NCBI GenBank assembly: GCA_030648005.1
Contig: JAUSIP010000017.1
Location: 1-56,990 of the forward strand
Length of the DNA: 56,990 nucleotides
Source of the DNA: a bacterium
Lineage (GTDB): Bacteria > Patescibacteriota > Minisyncoccia > Phycocordibacterales > UBA12445
Reading direction: 5' to 3'
Shown here: positions 44,473-53,143 of the stretch, piece after piece
Position numbering within the stretch: the stretch's first letter is position 1
Layout: the number at the start of each line of letters is the position of its first letter
Position numbers and translations under genes: made by a program
Notes under the pieces: generated by a model
Told to the model about the DNA's origin: nothing
The model's input: the letters and a program-made list of their open reading frames with translations, nothing else
Databases searched by the model: none

Positions 44473-45786
44473 ATGCGGGCTACAACACAGAGAAAACTAG
44501 TCTGGTCGCTATTCTTTTTAAATCTAGCCTTAATCCTCTACTTCTGGTGGTCTGGTTCATCTTACATGCTAAGCCAGGGCGGGCCGGGCAGCATACTTCT
44601 GGCTGCAGGCCGGCTGACCGGACTTCTGGCGGAATTCTTCATTCTCGTACAGCTCATACTTATAAGCCGTGCACCCTTCATTGAGAAAGTGTACGGCTTC
44701 GACAAGCTCAACAATCTGCACCGCACGATCGGCTACATCCTGGGCGCAACCATATTAAGTCATCCCCTACTCGTCACTCTAGCTTACGCCAAGATGTCGG
44801 GACTCTCTTACTGGGAGCAGTATCTACAGATCACAACGATGCCTTACGTCGGATTCGCAGCCCTAGGGCTCATGATCATGCTCTTCCTGGTCGTGCTGGC
44901 ACTCCCATTCATACGCAGTCGCATCAGATACGGCAGATGGCATGCCATGCACATGCTTATGTACCTTGCTATCGGACTTGTCTTTGGACATCAGATTAAA
45001 GAGGGTGTTGTGAGCTATGGAGCTGGACTCTACTACTGGCTAATTCTAAACTTGATAGTCTTCGGTGCAGTGCTTGTGTATCGATTCATCAAGCCTTTTA
45101 TACTTTACGCTAGACACAAATTCTATATCGATAAAGTAGTACAAGAAACTCCGGACATCTTCTCTGTATACATCAAAGGCCAGAACATGGACAAGTTCTC
45201 ATTTGAAGCTGGGCAGTACATCAACGTCAGCTTTCTAGCCAAAAAGATGTGGGAGCCTCACCCGTTCTCCTTATCTGTCGCTCCAAACGGCGAGTACTTA
45301 AGACTGTCAATAAAGTCATCAGGCGATTTCACCTCTGTGATTCGTGATTTAATTCCTGGAACGAAAGTTATGATCGAAGGACCGCTTGGCAGATTCACTG
45401 AATCATCCTCGGCTCGTAATAAATATCTCTTCATCGCCGGAGGGATCGGTATAACGCCCATAAGATCGATAATCGAATCACTCTCAAGAAAGAATGGCGA
45501 CATGATCCTGCTCTACGCCTGTAGATCTGTAGAGGATATCGCACTCAAAGGCGAGCTAGATGCACTTATTAATAAGCCGCACTACGTTCTCTCTCTGACT
45601 CCCGACTCATCCTTCGAATCAGGCTACATTGATAAGGAGAAGATACTAAAACTTGTACCAGACTACATGGACCGCGAAGTGTTCCTCTGTGGCCCCCTAC
45701 CAATGATGGAAGCAATGACGCTTCATACCCTCAAAGACCTCGGCATCCCCAAGTCCCAGATCCACTACGAGATGTTTAATTACTAA
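44473..45786 (+). CDS. Ferric-reductase-like flavocytochrome oxidoreductase, 437 aa
   Basis: About six membrane helices (residues 10-210) with paired His likely to bind heme: LNNLHRTIGY and ATILSHP in one region, GRWHAMHML and FGHQIKEG in the other. The cytoplasmic half is a ferredoxin-NADP reductase module with the FAD motif HPFSLSVAP, the NAD(P) motif AGGIGITPIRSI and the terminal CGPLPMMEAM. Such proteins move electrons from NAD(P)H through FAD and heme to the outside, onto metals or oxygen. It follows a cupredoxin gene directly. Related to MsrQ/YedZ and NADPH-oxidase-like proteins. Confidence 0.9.
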   Translation: MRATTQRKLVWSLFFLNLALILYFWWSGSSYMLSQGGPGSILLAAGRLTGLLAEFFILVQLILISRAPFIEKVYGFDKLNNLHRTIGYILGATILSHPLLVTLAYAKMSGLSYWEQYLQITTMPYVGFAALGLMIMLFLVVLALPFIRSRIRYGRWHAMHMLMYLAIGLVFGHQIKEGVVSYGAGLYYWLILNLIVFGAVLVYRFIKPFILYARHKFYIDKVVQETPDIFSVYIKGQNMDKFSFEAGQYINVSFLAKKMWEPHPFSLSVAPNGEYLRLSIKSSGDFTSVIRDLIPGTKVMIEGPLGRFTESSSARNKYLFIAGGIGITPIRSIIESLSRKNGDMILLYACRSVEDIALKGELDALINKPHYVLSLTPDSSFESGYIDKEKILKLVPDYMDREVFLCGPLPMMEAMTLHTLKDLGIPKSQIHYEMFNY

Positions 45787-45794
45787 TTAAGAAG

Positions 45795-45817
45795 GTAAGA
45801 AGGTTCAACCTTCTTAC
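45795..45817. terminator. Palindrome between convergent genes, possible terminator
   Basis: GTAAGAAGGTT and its complement form a perfect stem around a single base. It is followed by an A/T-rich run on the + strand but not a clean T-run. The core GAAGGTTCAACCTTC also occurs at about 24731-24745 inside the TPR gene. Confidence 0.45.
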
Positions 45818-45824
45818 GATAATA

Positions 45825-47486
45825 TTATTTTAGTTTTATAAAAAGCCTTGCCAAGCGGAGCTCTTCGAAACTGAAGCCGTGGCCGAGCTTGGTTTTTACA
45901 GGCGAGAGGGCCGCAGAGCCAGTTTTGTCATAAATAACCTTAAAGGCCATCTCTATTTTACTCATTCTCATAGTGTCTGGCCTTAGATGTTTTAGCTCTT
46001 TTGCTGGATCCAGCTTGCCAGCTTCGACAAGTTGTTCCAAGTGGCTGATTATAGTGCCTATCGTCATTTTTCTCTTATCCGCCATCTCTTTAAGAGATAG
46101 CCCTTCCTTCGCAAACACCAAAGTCTGATCGACAGTAGAAACTTTTTCTTTCTTCTTTTTTTTGCCGTCCTTCGGAGCTACAGATTCAAGATACTTCTCT
46201 TGTAACTCTTTTATCTCCCCCTTGTCCATATTCTGTAGCCCCTTAGACAAGCCCTCAGACTGCGTAATCAACTCTTTATCAAACAACAATATCTTGTCAT
46301 GTACCTGCAGAGCAGTCTTGTTTAGCCCGAGAAGTGTCAGGCCTTTTAATGTTCTAGCCCGCGAGAGTGCAACATATCCCATCCCCGGCTCAAAAGACTT
46401 AGACAAGTCTACCTCCACTGCATCCAAGCTCATACCTTGGCTCTTATGCACAGTTATGGCCCAAGCTAGCCGAAGCGGCACCTGCGAGATCTCCGCCTTC
46501 ACCTTTCCGTCCTCTTCGATAGCCCAACTGTCCGGTGATGCGACAATCCTCTTCCCATTCTTAGTCATTACCACCGGACCGGCGTGCTCGAAGTCCACCA
46601 CCTTACCCAATGTGCCGTTCACATATCCCGATTCATAATTATTCTTCACAAACATCACGAACGACCCTTTTTTTAAATACAAAGTCTCCGGCGCTAGACA
46701 ACTCTTCTTGAGTGTAATAACAATATTCGGATTACCTCGAGTCGTCATCTCGAATTTACGCTCCCCTTCCTTGATCTCTGCTAACTCTCTATTATTTATA
46801 TTATCAACGTCGGCATTGTGAGTATAAAGTTTCGTAGAATCCCCTCCTAAAGAGCTCTTGCTATAACGCGAACGCAAATGTTCAAGCGTCTTCTCTGTGA
46901 CGTTATTAGTACGGATATCATCGAGCACTGATAGTAAGTGGTCATTATCAGCCTGGCGATGCTGTTCGTGCAAGTAGCAGATCTTCAAATTCATATCCTG
47001 CCAAGCCTGCGACATATATACAAAGTGCGACTCCGGCTCGCCAGACCGAGATATCGGTGGAAGCTGGAAGAAGTCACCACAAAGAATCACCTGTATACCG
47101 CCAAAGGGCAAATTGTTGCGCTTAATAGTACGCACAACCCTCTCTACCAAGTCGAGCCGGAAGTGATGGAGCATAGACACCTCGTCTATTATTAAAACTT
47201 TTGTATTCTGAAAACGGTCGTACAAATACTTCTTACTTTCTATGTCGTCTATGTCACTCTCCGACAAGCTATCCTTAATACCCAATCCTGACCATGAGTG
47301 AATCGTCATGCCATTAAGGTGAGTCGCCGCAATACCGGTCGAAGCCGTCACCGCAAGCGGAACATCATACTTCCTCAAGTAATCAATATATTGATTGAGC
47401 AGATACGTCTTACCGCTTCCAGCCGAACCAGTCAGGTAGACATTGTGTCCAAGCTTCAAGATGTCCAGCGCCTCTTTCTGTGTCAT
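45825..47486 (-). CDS. PIF1-like superfamily 1B helicase with C-terminal HTH, 553 aa
   Basis: 5'-3' DNA helicase of the PIF1/RecD2 type. Walker A GSAGSGKTYLLNQYI (about residue 20), motif Ia TASTGIAATHLNGMTIHSW, Walker B VLIIDEVSMLHHF, motif III GDFFQLPPI, and the UvrD_C_2 motif AWAITVHKSQGMSLDAVEVD with GYVALSRARTLKGL. The C-terminal 110 residues hold a RecQ-type HTH_40 domain (GLSLKEMADKRKMTIGTIIS). Probable role in G-quadruplex or stalled-fork processing. Confidence 0.92.
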   Translation of the reverse strand: MTQKEALDILKLGHNVYLTGSAGSGKTYLLNQYIDYLRKYDVPLAVTASTGIAATHLNGMTIHSWSGLGIKDSLSESDIDDIESKKYLYDRFQNTKVLIIDEVSMLHHFRLDLVERVVRTIKRNNLPFGGIQVILCGDFFQLPPISRSGEPESHFVYMSQAWQDMNLKICYLHEQHRQADNDHLLSVLDDIRTNNVTEKTLEHLRSRYSKSSLGGDSTKLYTHNADVDNINNRELAEIKEGERKFEMTTRGNPNIVITLKKSCLAPETLYLKKGSFVMFVKNNYESGYVNGTLGKVVDFEHAGPVVMTKNGKRIVASPDSWAIEEDGKVKAEISQVPLRLAWAITVHKSQGMSLDAVEVDLSKSFEPGMGYVALSRARTLKGLTLLGLNKTALQVHDKILLFDKELITQSEGLSKGLQNMDKGEIKELQEKYLESVAPKDGKKKKKEKVSTVDQTLVFAKEGLSLKEMADKRKMTIGTIISHLEQLVEAGKLDPAKELKHLRPDTMRMSKIEMAFKVIYDKTGSAALSPVKTKLGHGFSFEELRLARLFIKLK

Positions 47487-47528
47487 GCCAGTTAGAATAC
47501 CACTTTTTGAGATTTTTTACCTATTTTT

Positions 47529-47656
47529 TATAAAACTTTCAAACTTGGATGCAGAGTGAGGAAGAGATGAGGCTTATGACGAAACTGTACATATAGTACC
47601 GTGAGGAGTAAACGTAATCTCTGACAAAACTATGCGCCAAGTATGAAGGTTTTATA
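47529..47656 (+). ncRNA. Dispersed structured RNA element, copy 3
   Basis: The most diverged copy, and so the most informative. The outer stem TATAAAACTTTCAAACTTGG pairs with the 3' end at 18 of 20 positions. AGT (47555-47557) pairs with ACT (47629-47631) where the other copies have AAC/GTT. AGAGAT (47563-47568) pairs perfectly with ATCTCT (47617-47622). The hairpin CTGTAC/GTACCG carries one mismatch. It lies between the helicase gene start and the rlmB stop, overlapping the latter by a few bases. Confidence 0.75.
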
Positions 47657-48401
47657 TTAGTGCGTCAGGATGCTGGATACTCCATGCATAGAGAGTGACA
47701 GCGGCGGAAGCGGCGACGTTCATAGATTCACAGCGCTTGTTCATAGGGATGGAGAGCAGGACATCGCAGATCTCTAGAGTCTTCTGGCGGATACCATCGC
47801 CTTCATTGCCCATTACGAATACTGTCGGTGCATCGAACTTTTCAGTATTTAAATTATGCGTCGCTGTCTCATCCATGCCATAGATCCAGAAACCCTTCGT
47901 TTTTAATTCACGGAGGGCAGTATTAACATTTGGTACAGTCACAAGCGGTATACGGAAAGCCATACCGGCAGAAACCTTCACCACAGCGGAAGTGATAGGC
48001 ACTTGATTGTGTTCCGGTACAAGTATGGCAGTGACGCCGAGTGCGGCAGCGGAACGGATTATCGCGCCGAAGTTGTGTGGATCTTGGAGCTCATCAAGGA
48101 GTACAAGGCAAGTATCGGGGCTAACTTTCAACTCATCAGCAAACTCTTTGAAGGGCTTGAGTAAGCCGCCGAGAGCCAGCAAGCCAATGATCCCCTGCCT
48201 AACCTTCGAACTATCCGAGCCTTGTGGATTCTTGCCGTCGGACATAGTTGAAACGGACACTCCACTCTTTTTTATCAGCGCATCAAGCTCCGCATCGGAG
48301 AATTGTGGCATCAGAAAAACCTTCTTAACCGATCTGGGCGAATTGGTAAGTGCCTCCACAAGGGCATGCCGGCCATAAATATATGTCTTTCCTTCTGTCA
48401 T
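47652..48401 (-). CDS. rlmB: TrmH-family rRNA ribose methyltransferase (RlmB-like), 249 aa
   Basis: SPOUT-fold enzyme that methylates a guanosine 2'-OH in 23S rRNA (G2251 in E. coli). The N-terminal substrate-binding domain starts YIYGRHALVEAL. The knot motifs are LLDELQDPHNFGAIIRSAAA, VFVMGNEGDGIRQKTLEICD and LSIPMNKRCESMNVAASAAV. A normal RlmB length. TrmH-type tRNA enzymes are the alternative, but the N-terminal domain favours RlmB. Confidence 0.92.
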   Translation of the reverse strand: MTEGKTYIYGRHALVEALTNSPRSVKKVFLMPQFSDAELDALIKKSGVSVSTMSDGKNPQGSDSSKVRQGIIGLLALGGLLKPFKEFADELKVSPDTCLVLLDELQDPHNFGAIIRSAAALGVTAILVPEHNQVPITSAVVKVSAGMAFRIPLVTVPNVNTALRELKTKGFWIYGMDETATHNLNTEKFDAPTVFVMGNEGDGIRQKTLEICDVLLSIPMNKRCESMNVAASAAVTLYAWSIQHPDALI

Positions 48402-48434
48402 AATATATGAGAGAGTATATAATATATATCAAAT

Positions 48435-49160
48435 ATGGACAATCGAGGCACTAAAAATAAGGGCAAGAATACAGGCAGAGGCTTCTGGAACAAAGAGTAC
48501 GGACAAAAGGGTAAGCACCTGGCTCTTTCCAACAATCCAAGCGAAGACTTGATGAAATTCACCAAGTGGCTGGATCGCAACGACGCTTTCGGAGGCCTAA
48601 ATTCGCACTCACACGTTCTCGATCTTGGCTGTGGCAACGGAAGAAACCTGATCTATTTAGCTAAGACGCACAATATAAGCGGTATTGGTTATGATATTTC
48701 TAATGAGGCTATTACTCAGGCGATAGATCTAAGTAAAGACTTAAAACTTAAATATGAGGCTCGCTCTATCGCCGGACCAATTGCACTAAAAGATGAATCC
48801 CAAGATCTGATCTTAGACATGATGACCTCCCACTTCTTGAACTATGGCGAACGGGAAATTTTATACAAAGAGATCGCCAGATTATTGAAGCCGGGTGGAT
48901 GGCTCTACTTCAAAACATTTTTACGCGACGAAGATACACATGCAGAAAGATTACTGCGGGAAAATCCGGCACAAGAGAAGGGTTCCTATATACATCCGAA
49001 AATCGGCGTCGCCGAACATGTCTTTACTGAAGTTGAGATCGAGCAGATGCTAACCAAAAACTTCAAGATTCACAAGATGCTCCGCTCACACAGACACCGC
49101 GACGAGAAAGGCCATGCCGCCAAGCGCAGGTCAATATCGGTTTACGCCGAAAGAGTGTAG
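48435..49160 (+). CDS. Class I SAM-dependent methyltransferase, 241 aa
   Basis: Motif I HVLDLGCGNGRNLIYLAKTH (about residue 60), acidic motif GIGYDISNEAI, and SHFLNYGEREILYKEIARLL then KPGGWLYFKTF. It has a Lys/Arg/Gly-rich N-terminus (about 1-30) which could contact nucleic acid, and a basic C-terminus. Methyltransf_25/TehB-like; substrate unknown. Divergent from rlmB with 33 bases between the starts, so the two promoters must overlap. Confidence 0.88.
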   Translation: MDNRGTKNKGKNTGRGFWNKEYGQKGKHLALSNNPSEDLMKFTKWLDRNDAFGGLNSHSHVLDLGCGNGRNLIYLAKTHNISGIGYDISNEAITQAIDLSKDLKLKYEARSIAGPIALKDESQDLILDMMTSHFLNYGEREILYKEIARLLKPGGWLYFKTFLRDEDTHAERLLRENPAQEKGSYIHPKIGVAEHVFTEVEIEQMLTKNFKIHKMLRSHRHRDEKGHAAKRRSISVYAERV

Positions 49161-49208
49161 AATATCGGAAGATATTCTGGCTTTTTGATTTAAGACCGGA
49201 GGTAAGAT

Positions 49209-49784
49209 GTGTTTAATTCTATAGTTGTGAAATTCCGCAAGGTACTGCGGCGGTTTATCCTGTGGGCCACAGTACCCCACATAAAAGTTTACGTCGTCCC
49301 AAATGGACGAGACATGGAGAGAAAGACCGGTGGCGCCGTCGGACATGACGTCTACGTACGGGCAATTGTCTTCAAAGACAAAATGGATCAGAAGTTTCCA
49401 TATCTAAGAAAGACGCTGTACGATTTCAAAAGTGGTAGCTATGCGCTAAAACCAGGAGAGAAAGTTCTAATTGGTATCGGCGTAATCATCGACATGGAAT
49501 TCCCGCTTTTCTATCTGGTAATTCCTCGAAGCGGACTGGAGACGAAGCTCAATGTCACACTCGCGAATCGCGCGCCCATCGACTCAGACTACCGAGGTGA
49601 AGCCGCTGCTTATGTAGAGAATCGTAGCACCGAGACTTTCTATCTGGAACATAGCATGCGTATAGCGCAGATAATCTTCCATAACGGAGTTATCCCAAGT
49701 AAAGAACTGGTTGCAAACTACGAAGATCTCTCTGTGACCGACCGCGGGGCCAAAGGCTTCAACTCAACCGGACTTAACGGATAG
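49209..49784 (+). CDS. dut: dUTPase-family nucleotide hydrolase, 191 aa
   Basis: Hydrolyses dUTP to dUMP, keeping uracil out of DNA and supplying thymidylate synthesis. The trimeric dUTPase motifs are visible: GHDVYVRA (motif 1), PRSGLETK (motif 2), APIDSDYRGE (motif 3), MRIAQIIFH (motif 4) and DRGAKGFNSTG (motif 5), the last needed for catalysis. The start is GTG at 49209, supported by GGAGGT five bases upstream. It is longer at the N-terminus than the classical 150-aa enzyme. Confidence 0.92.
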   Translation: MFNSIVVKFRKVLRRFILWATVPHIKVYVVPNGRDMERKTGGAVGHDVYVRAIVFKDKMDQKFPYLRKTLYDFKSGSYALKPGEKVLIGIGVIIDMEFPLFYLVIPRSGLETKLNVTLANRAPIDSDYRGEAAAYVENRSTETFYLEHSMRIAQIIFHNGVIPSKELVANYEDLSVTDRGAKGFNSTGLNG

Positions 49785-49805
49785 ATGAAAATAGTAGCCG
49801 TCCCG

Positions 49806-49831
49806 TCCCGCTTAGCGAGGCGGGATTTTTA
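49806..49831 (+). terminator. Terminator of dut
   Basis: TCCCGC-loop-GCGGGA followed by TTTTTAATTT, about 20 bases after the dut stop. Confidence 0.75.
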
Positions 49832-49833
49832 AT

Positions 49834-50565
49834 TTACTCCGGCAAAAGCAATAGCGCCATAACTCCTATACCCGCCAACATCCATATCAACTGTATTATT
49901 GATCTTTTTATATTATGTTCCTTTTGTAGTTCCGGAATTAGGTCAGACATCGCAACATACATGAAGCTTGCTGCCCCGAGCCCCAACAAGAACATTGGCG
50001 GTCCGCCAAAACTTTCCGAGAAAGTCAGGACCAGAGCCGCTCCGGCGATTGCAGTAAGAGCGGAGAAAAAGTTATAGAACAAGGCCTTACTTCTACTCCA
50101 ACCACCGTGAACCAATATAGCAAACTGGCCCAGCTCTTGCGGTATCTCGTGGAAAATTACGGCAGTAGATGTAGCTATACCCACAGGTATACTGACCAGG
50201 AAACTTGCTGCGATAGTGATGCCATCGAGGAAGTTGTGCAGTGCATCTCCTACAATGGTCAAATATACCGTTGAGTGCACCTGTTCTTTATGTGAAGTGT
50301 GAGACTGATGCCCTATCAGTATACGCTCCAGGACAAAGAAGATCATTATGCCCGCAAGTACATAGATGCTGTTTTGCAAAACAGCTTCCCCCTCCATCAT
50401 CTCCGGAAATATATGGATAAAGACATCTCCCAGCAAGGCTCCGGCAGAAAAACTAACAAGGTTTTGTAACCGGTCCTGATTAATCCGGAGCGTAAAAACC
50501 CCTATCAGAGAAATGAGACTGACAATCGTGACACTCATAAGCGTATAGATCCAAATTTCGACCAT
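49834..50565 (-). CDS. ZIP-family metal transporter, 243 aa
   Basis: Imports zinc or other divalent metals into the cytoplasm. Eight hydrophobic helices are expected. The metal-binding helix motifs are GDALHNFLDGITIAASF (helix IV) and IFHEIPQELGQFAILVHGG (helix V). A His-rich loop (GHQSHTSHKEQVH, about residues 84-96) lies between helices III and IV. Length normal for bacterial ZIP or GufA proteins. Eight bases separate it from the upstream gene on the same strand. Confidence 0.93.
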   Translation of the reverse strand: MVEIWIYTLMSVTIVSLISLIGVFTLRINQDRLQNLVSFSAGALLGDVFIHIFPEMMEGEAVLQNSIYVLAGIMIFFVLERILIGHQSHTSHKEQVHSTVYLTIVGDALHNFLDGITIAASFLVSIPVGIATSTAVIFHEIPQELGQFAILVHGGWSRSKALFYNFFSALTAIAGAALVLTFSESFGGPPMFLLGLGAASFMYVAMSDLIPELQKEHNIKRSIIQLIWMLAGIGVMALLLLPE

Positions 50566-50573
50566 GTTTTAAT

Positions 50574-51728
50574 TTAATTTATTGGTGCTCCGTCTTGAAA
50601 GACAGTAAGCCCCTTCTTCTTCAGCTCCTTAAAGAACTCATCCGTCGGCACAGCTAAGTCCGGCGCGAAGCTACCCCTCGCAGTGATGCGTCCGTCAGTG
50701 ATCATCTGAGCGATAATCGAAGCCGGGAAGCCGGTGTCAATATTGCATCCGTCATCTCCCCAACCCGGAAGTGGGGGCACTATACACTCCATCTTCACAA
50801 TCTTGATGTTCCCCTCTTTGTCTTTACCTGACACCTCAACCCAGAGATTCTCCTTCTCAGTATAGTTCTCCGGTCTTGGCAATCTAGTGAGGATCCTTGT
50901 GAGCGCATCAACAGGACGGATCTCCGTCTTCTCGAAAGGTAAGGGTTTCTTCTCTCCAAAGCCAAGCTCCAAGATCTTATGAAGCGCTTCGAGTGAATGA
51001 TCAGGGAAACCGGCGTAAAATCTTATATTCTTCAAATTATACTCTTTATAATCTTCAGAGAAGGTGTAAGTCTCCGGATGTCTGACCAAATAGAACTTCT
51101 GCGCGCCAATCTCCCTTATCTCCTTAATAACCTCCGTATCTTTCGGCGTCTTCTCGAACCACTGGCCGTTCTCAAGAACGGCGGCCGGGTCAGATAGCTC
51201 TTCAAGTACGCTCTCGATAGAAAAAGGCACAACGAACTTCTTAATATTCGAATCCCAGGCGAAACCAAGCTCGATAGTGTCAATCTCCTTAAAGAACTGT
51301 GAAGCGTACTTCATCATCACATTGTTGATCCCCGGCGTTGAACCACATCCGGTTATGGCCACCAATCCGGCCTTCTTAAAGTCATCACTCATCGCCGTCT
51401 GTAACTTTGTCATCGGGATATCCGAACCGAGATCTACTACATGCCTTCCCGCTTCAAGACAGATCTTATAAATATCATGATTCCAATCCCCTTCAGCGCA
51501 GTTTATAACAACAGGCGCCTCAATGCCCTTAATAAACTCTTTAACCTCTTCATATTTACGTAAATCCAGAACGCTAAAGGGTGTCCCGGGGAAATTTGCT
51601 AAATTCTTCTCCGAACCCTCCTTGTAAAGATCAGCACAATAAACCTTATGACCTGATTCGAGCAGATCCCTGGTAACTATCCTACCTTGAAGCCCACTAG
51701 ACCCAATAATTAAATAATCAAATTTCAT
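50574..51728 (-). CDS. Saccharopine dehydrogenase-like NAD(P) oxidoreductase, 384 aa
   Basis: An N-terminal Rossmann fold (YLIIGSSGLQGRIVTRDLLE) with VINCAEGDWNHDIYKICLEA, and the GCGSTPGINNVMMKYA segment, is the LYS9/saccharopine dehydrogenase pattern. The C-terminal half contains the typical substrate domain. Members include lysine-pathway enzymes, carboxynorspermidine synthase and homospermidine synthase. Sequence alone does not choose among them; a polyamine-related role is one possibility. It is the first gene of an operon with the ZIP transporter. Confidence 0.85.
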   Translation of the reverse strand: MKFDYLIIGSSGLQGRIVTRDLLESGHKVYCADLYKEGSEKNLANFPGTPFSVLDLRKYEEVKEFIKGIEAPVVINCAEGDWNHDIYKICLEAGRHVVDLGSDIPMTKLQTAMSDDFKKAGLVAITGCGSTPGINNVMMKYASQFFKEIDTIELGFAWDSNIKKFVVPFSIESVLEELSDPAAVLENGQWFEKTPKDTEVIKEIREIGAQKFYLVRHPETYTFSEDYKEYNLKNIRFYAGFPDHSLEALHKILELGFGEKKPLPFEKTEIRPVDALTRILTRLPRPENYTEKENLWVEVSGKDKEGNIKIVKMECIVPPLPGWGDDGCNIDTGFPASIIAQMITDGRITARGSFAPDLAVPTDEFFKELKKKGLTVFQDGAPIN

Positions 51729-51806
51729 AATGTAAATATTATATCATAAACAGAAATAGTGTATAATAGGATAATTAAAAAGTTTTAATAGCTAAGTGCA
51801 AACAAT

Positions 51807-52394
51807 ATGAACAACACTATCGGGGCGGCCATTGCCGTCTTAATTCTCATCACAATAGGTGGTTGGTGGTTTACAAGCTCATCTCCAGTACCTACACCAG
51901 AGCTAGCACAGCCAACTACAGAATCATTTCCAGTTGGACCTAATGGTCCACAGGTGACGGAAACACCGACACCAGTCGCAACGCCTACACCTCCGGTAGT
52001 CACACCTCCTACACCAGTATCGAAGACACCGGCTCCGGCACCTGTAATTCAGACTCCTCCACCAGCACCTGTGCCTGTGGTTCAGACGCCTCCTCCGGCA
52101 CCTGCTCCAGCCCCAGTGACACAAACCCCTCCACCAGCACCAACTGTAACATCAATAGCCATTGCTAGCTTCGCATATTCACCAGCAACCATCACTGTTA
52201 AGAAGGGTACAACTGTGAAGTGGACCAACAACGACTCCGCTCCACACACCGTCACCGGTATCAATGGTGGACCAGCAAGTGGCACCTTGAATAATGGCCA
52301 AACATACAGCTATACATTCAACAGTACTGGATCGTTTAACTACGGCTGTGCATTCCACGGAGGCATGTTCGCCACAGTGAATGTCACGGAGTAG
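51807..52394 (+). CDS. Membrane-anchored cupredoxin with Pro-rich stalk, 195 aa
   Basis: A membrane helix (about 5-24) is followed by a Pro/Thr/Ala stalk of about 85 residues with repeats such as VVQTPPPAP. The terminal domain is a cupredoxin (ATITVKKGTTVKWTNNDSAP) with probable copper ligands His in APHTV, and Cys, His and Met in GCAFHGGM. The stalk likely lifts the domain through the wall. It lies 31 bases before a shorter paralogue without the long stalk, so the two arose by tandem duplication. Confidence 0.88.
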   Translation: MNNTIGAAIAVLILITIGGWWFTSSSPVPTPELAQPTTESFPVGPNGPQVTETPTPVATPTPPVVTPPTPVSKTPAPAPVIQTPPPAPVPVVQTPPPAPAPAPVTQTPPPAPTVTSIAIASFAYSPATITVKKGTTVKWTNNDSAPHTVTGINGGPASGTLNNGQTYSYTFNSTGSFNYGCAFHGGMFATVNVTE

Positions 52395-52425
52395 CGCTTA
52401 AGTAATTATTAAATAATCAAAACAG

Positions 52426-52809
52426 ATGAATAAAACTGTATGGATCATAGTTGTCGTCCTCGTTGCATTAGTTGGTGGCTGGATGCTAATGGGCGGATCT
52501 AACACTACACCTACTGATACATCTATCCCCGTAGAACCATCTCCAGCGCCAGTTGTAACAAGCTCAAACGCAGTTTTAATAGCAAGCTTCAAATTTGCAC
52601 CTAACACTATCACTGTAAAAAAGGGTACGACCGTTCTTTGGACTAATACCGACAGCTCTCCCCACACCGTAACAGGAGATGGGGGTCTTGATAGTGGTAC
52701 TATGGCCATCAATCAGACATATAGCTTTACTTTTGATTCTGTTGGTACCTTCAACTATCGCTGTGCATTCCATCCTGGGATGACAGGTAATGTTGTGGTA
52801 ACAGAGTAG
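52426..52809 (+). CDS. Membrane-anchored cupredoxin, 127 aa
   Basis: Membrane helix (about 4-22), short linker, and a cupredoxin domain closely similar to that of the upstream gene: APNTITVKKGTTVLWTNTDS, SPHTVTG, and RCAFHPGM with Cys, His and Met ligands. Third cupredoxin in the window. A bidirectional terminator follows. With the cupredoxin at 44045-44467 the cell seems to invest in extracytoplasmic copper proteins. Confidence 0.88.
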   Translation: MNKTVWIIVVVLVALVGGWMLMGGSNTTPTDTSIPVEPSPAPVVTSSNAVLIASFKFAPNTITVKKGTTVLWTNTDSSPHTVTGDGGLDSGTMAINQTYSFTFDSVGTFNYRCAFHPGMTGNVVVTE

Positions 52810-52820
52810 GATATTCCAAA

Positions 52821-52857
52821 CATAAAAAATCCCCTCCAATGGAGGGGATTTTTTATG
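52821..52857. terminator. Bidirectional terminator
   Basis: Arms CATAAAAAATCCCCTCC and their complement with a two-base loop give T-runs on both strands, between the convergent cupredoxin and 89-aa genes. Confidence 0.88.
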
Positions 52858-52867
52858 TTACGCCAAA

Positions 52868-53137
52868 TTACAACCCGCTGATATCTTTATCAAGTGCTGC
52901 AGCATCCTGATCGAGTGCGCTATCATCTGGAATTTGCTCCAGATCATCTGCCACATCCACATCAGAATCACCACTAACTTGTGGAAACGGTTGATCCCCG
53001 GGAATTGGTTCTAAGGTTGATGTAGTAGCTGACATTGAGTAGAAGTACCATCCGGCCAATCCAGCGAGTACTAATACCACGATAGCTATGCCTAAACCTG
53101 ACTTACTCTCTGCTTGATCTATTGGTTGATAGTCCAT
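52868..53137 (-). CDS. Single-span acidic membrane protein, 89 aa
   Basis: One membrane helix (about residues 15-33, GIAIVVLVLAGLAGWYFY) with a short cytoplasmic N-terminus and an acidic C-terminal tail (DSDVDVADDLEQIPDDSALD) outside. No family recognised. It starts six bases after the secreted coiled-coil gene and shares its terminator, so both are likely made together. The acidic tail could pair with the very basic neighbour. Confidence 0.7.
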   Translation of the reverse strand: MDYQPIDQAESKSGLGIAIVVLVLAGLAGWYFYSMSATTSTLEPIPGDQPFPQVSGDSDVDVADDLEQIPDDSALDQDAAALDKDISGL

Positions 53138-53143
53138 AGTTTT

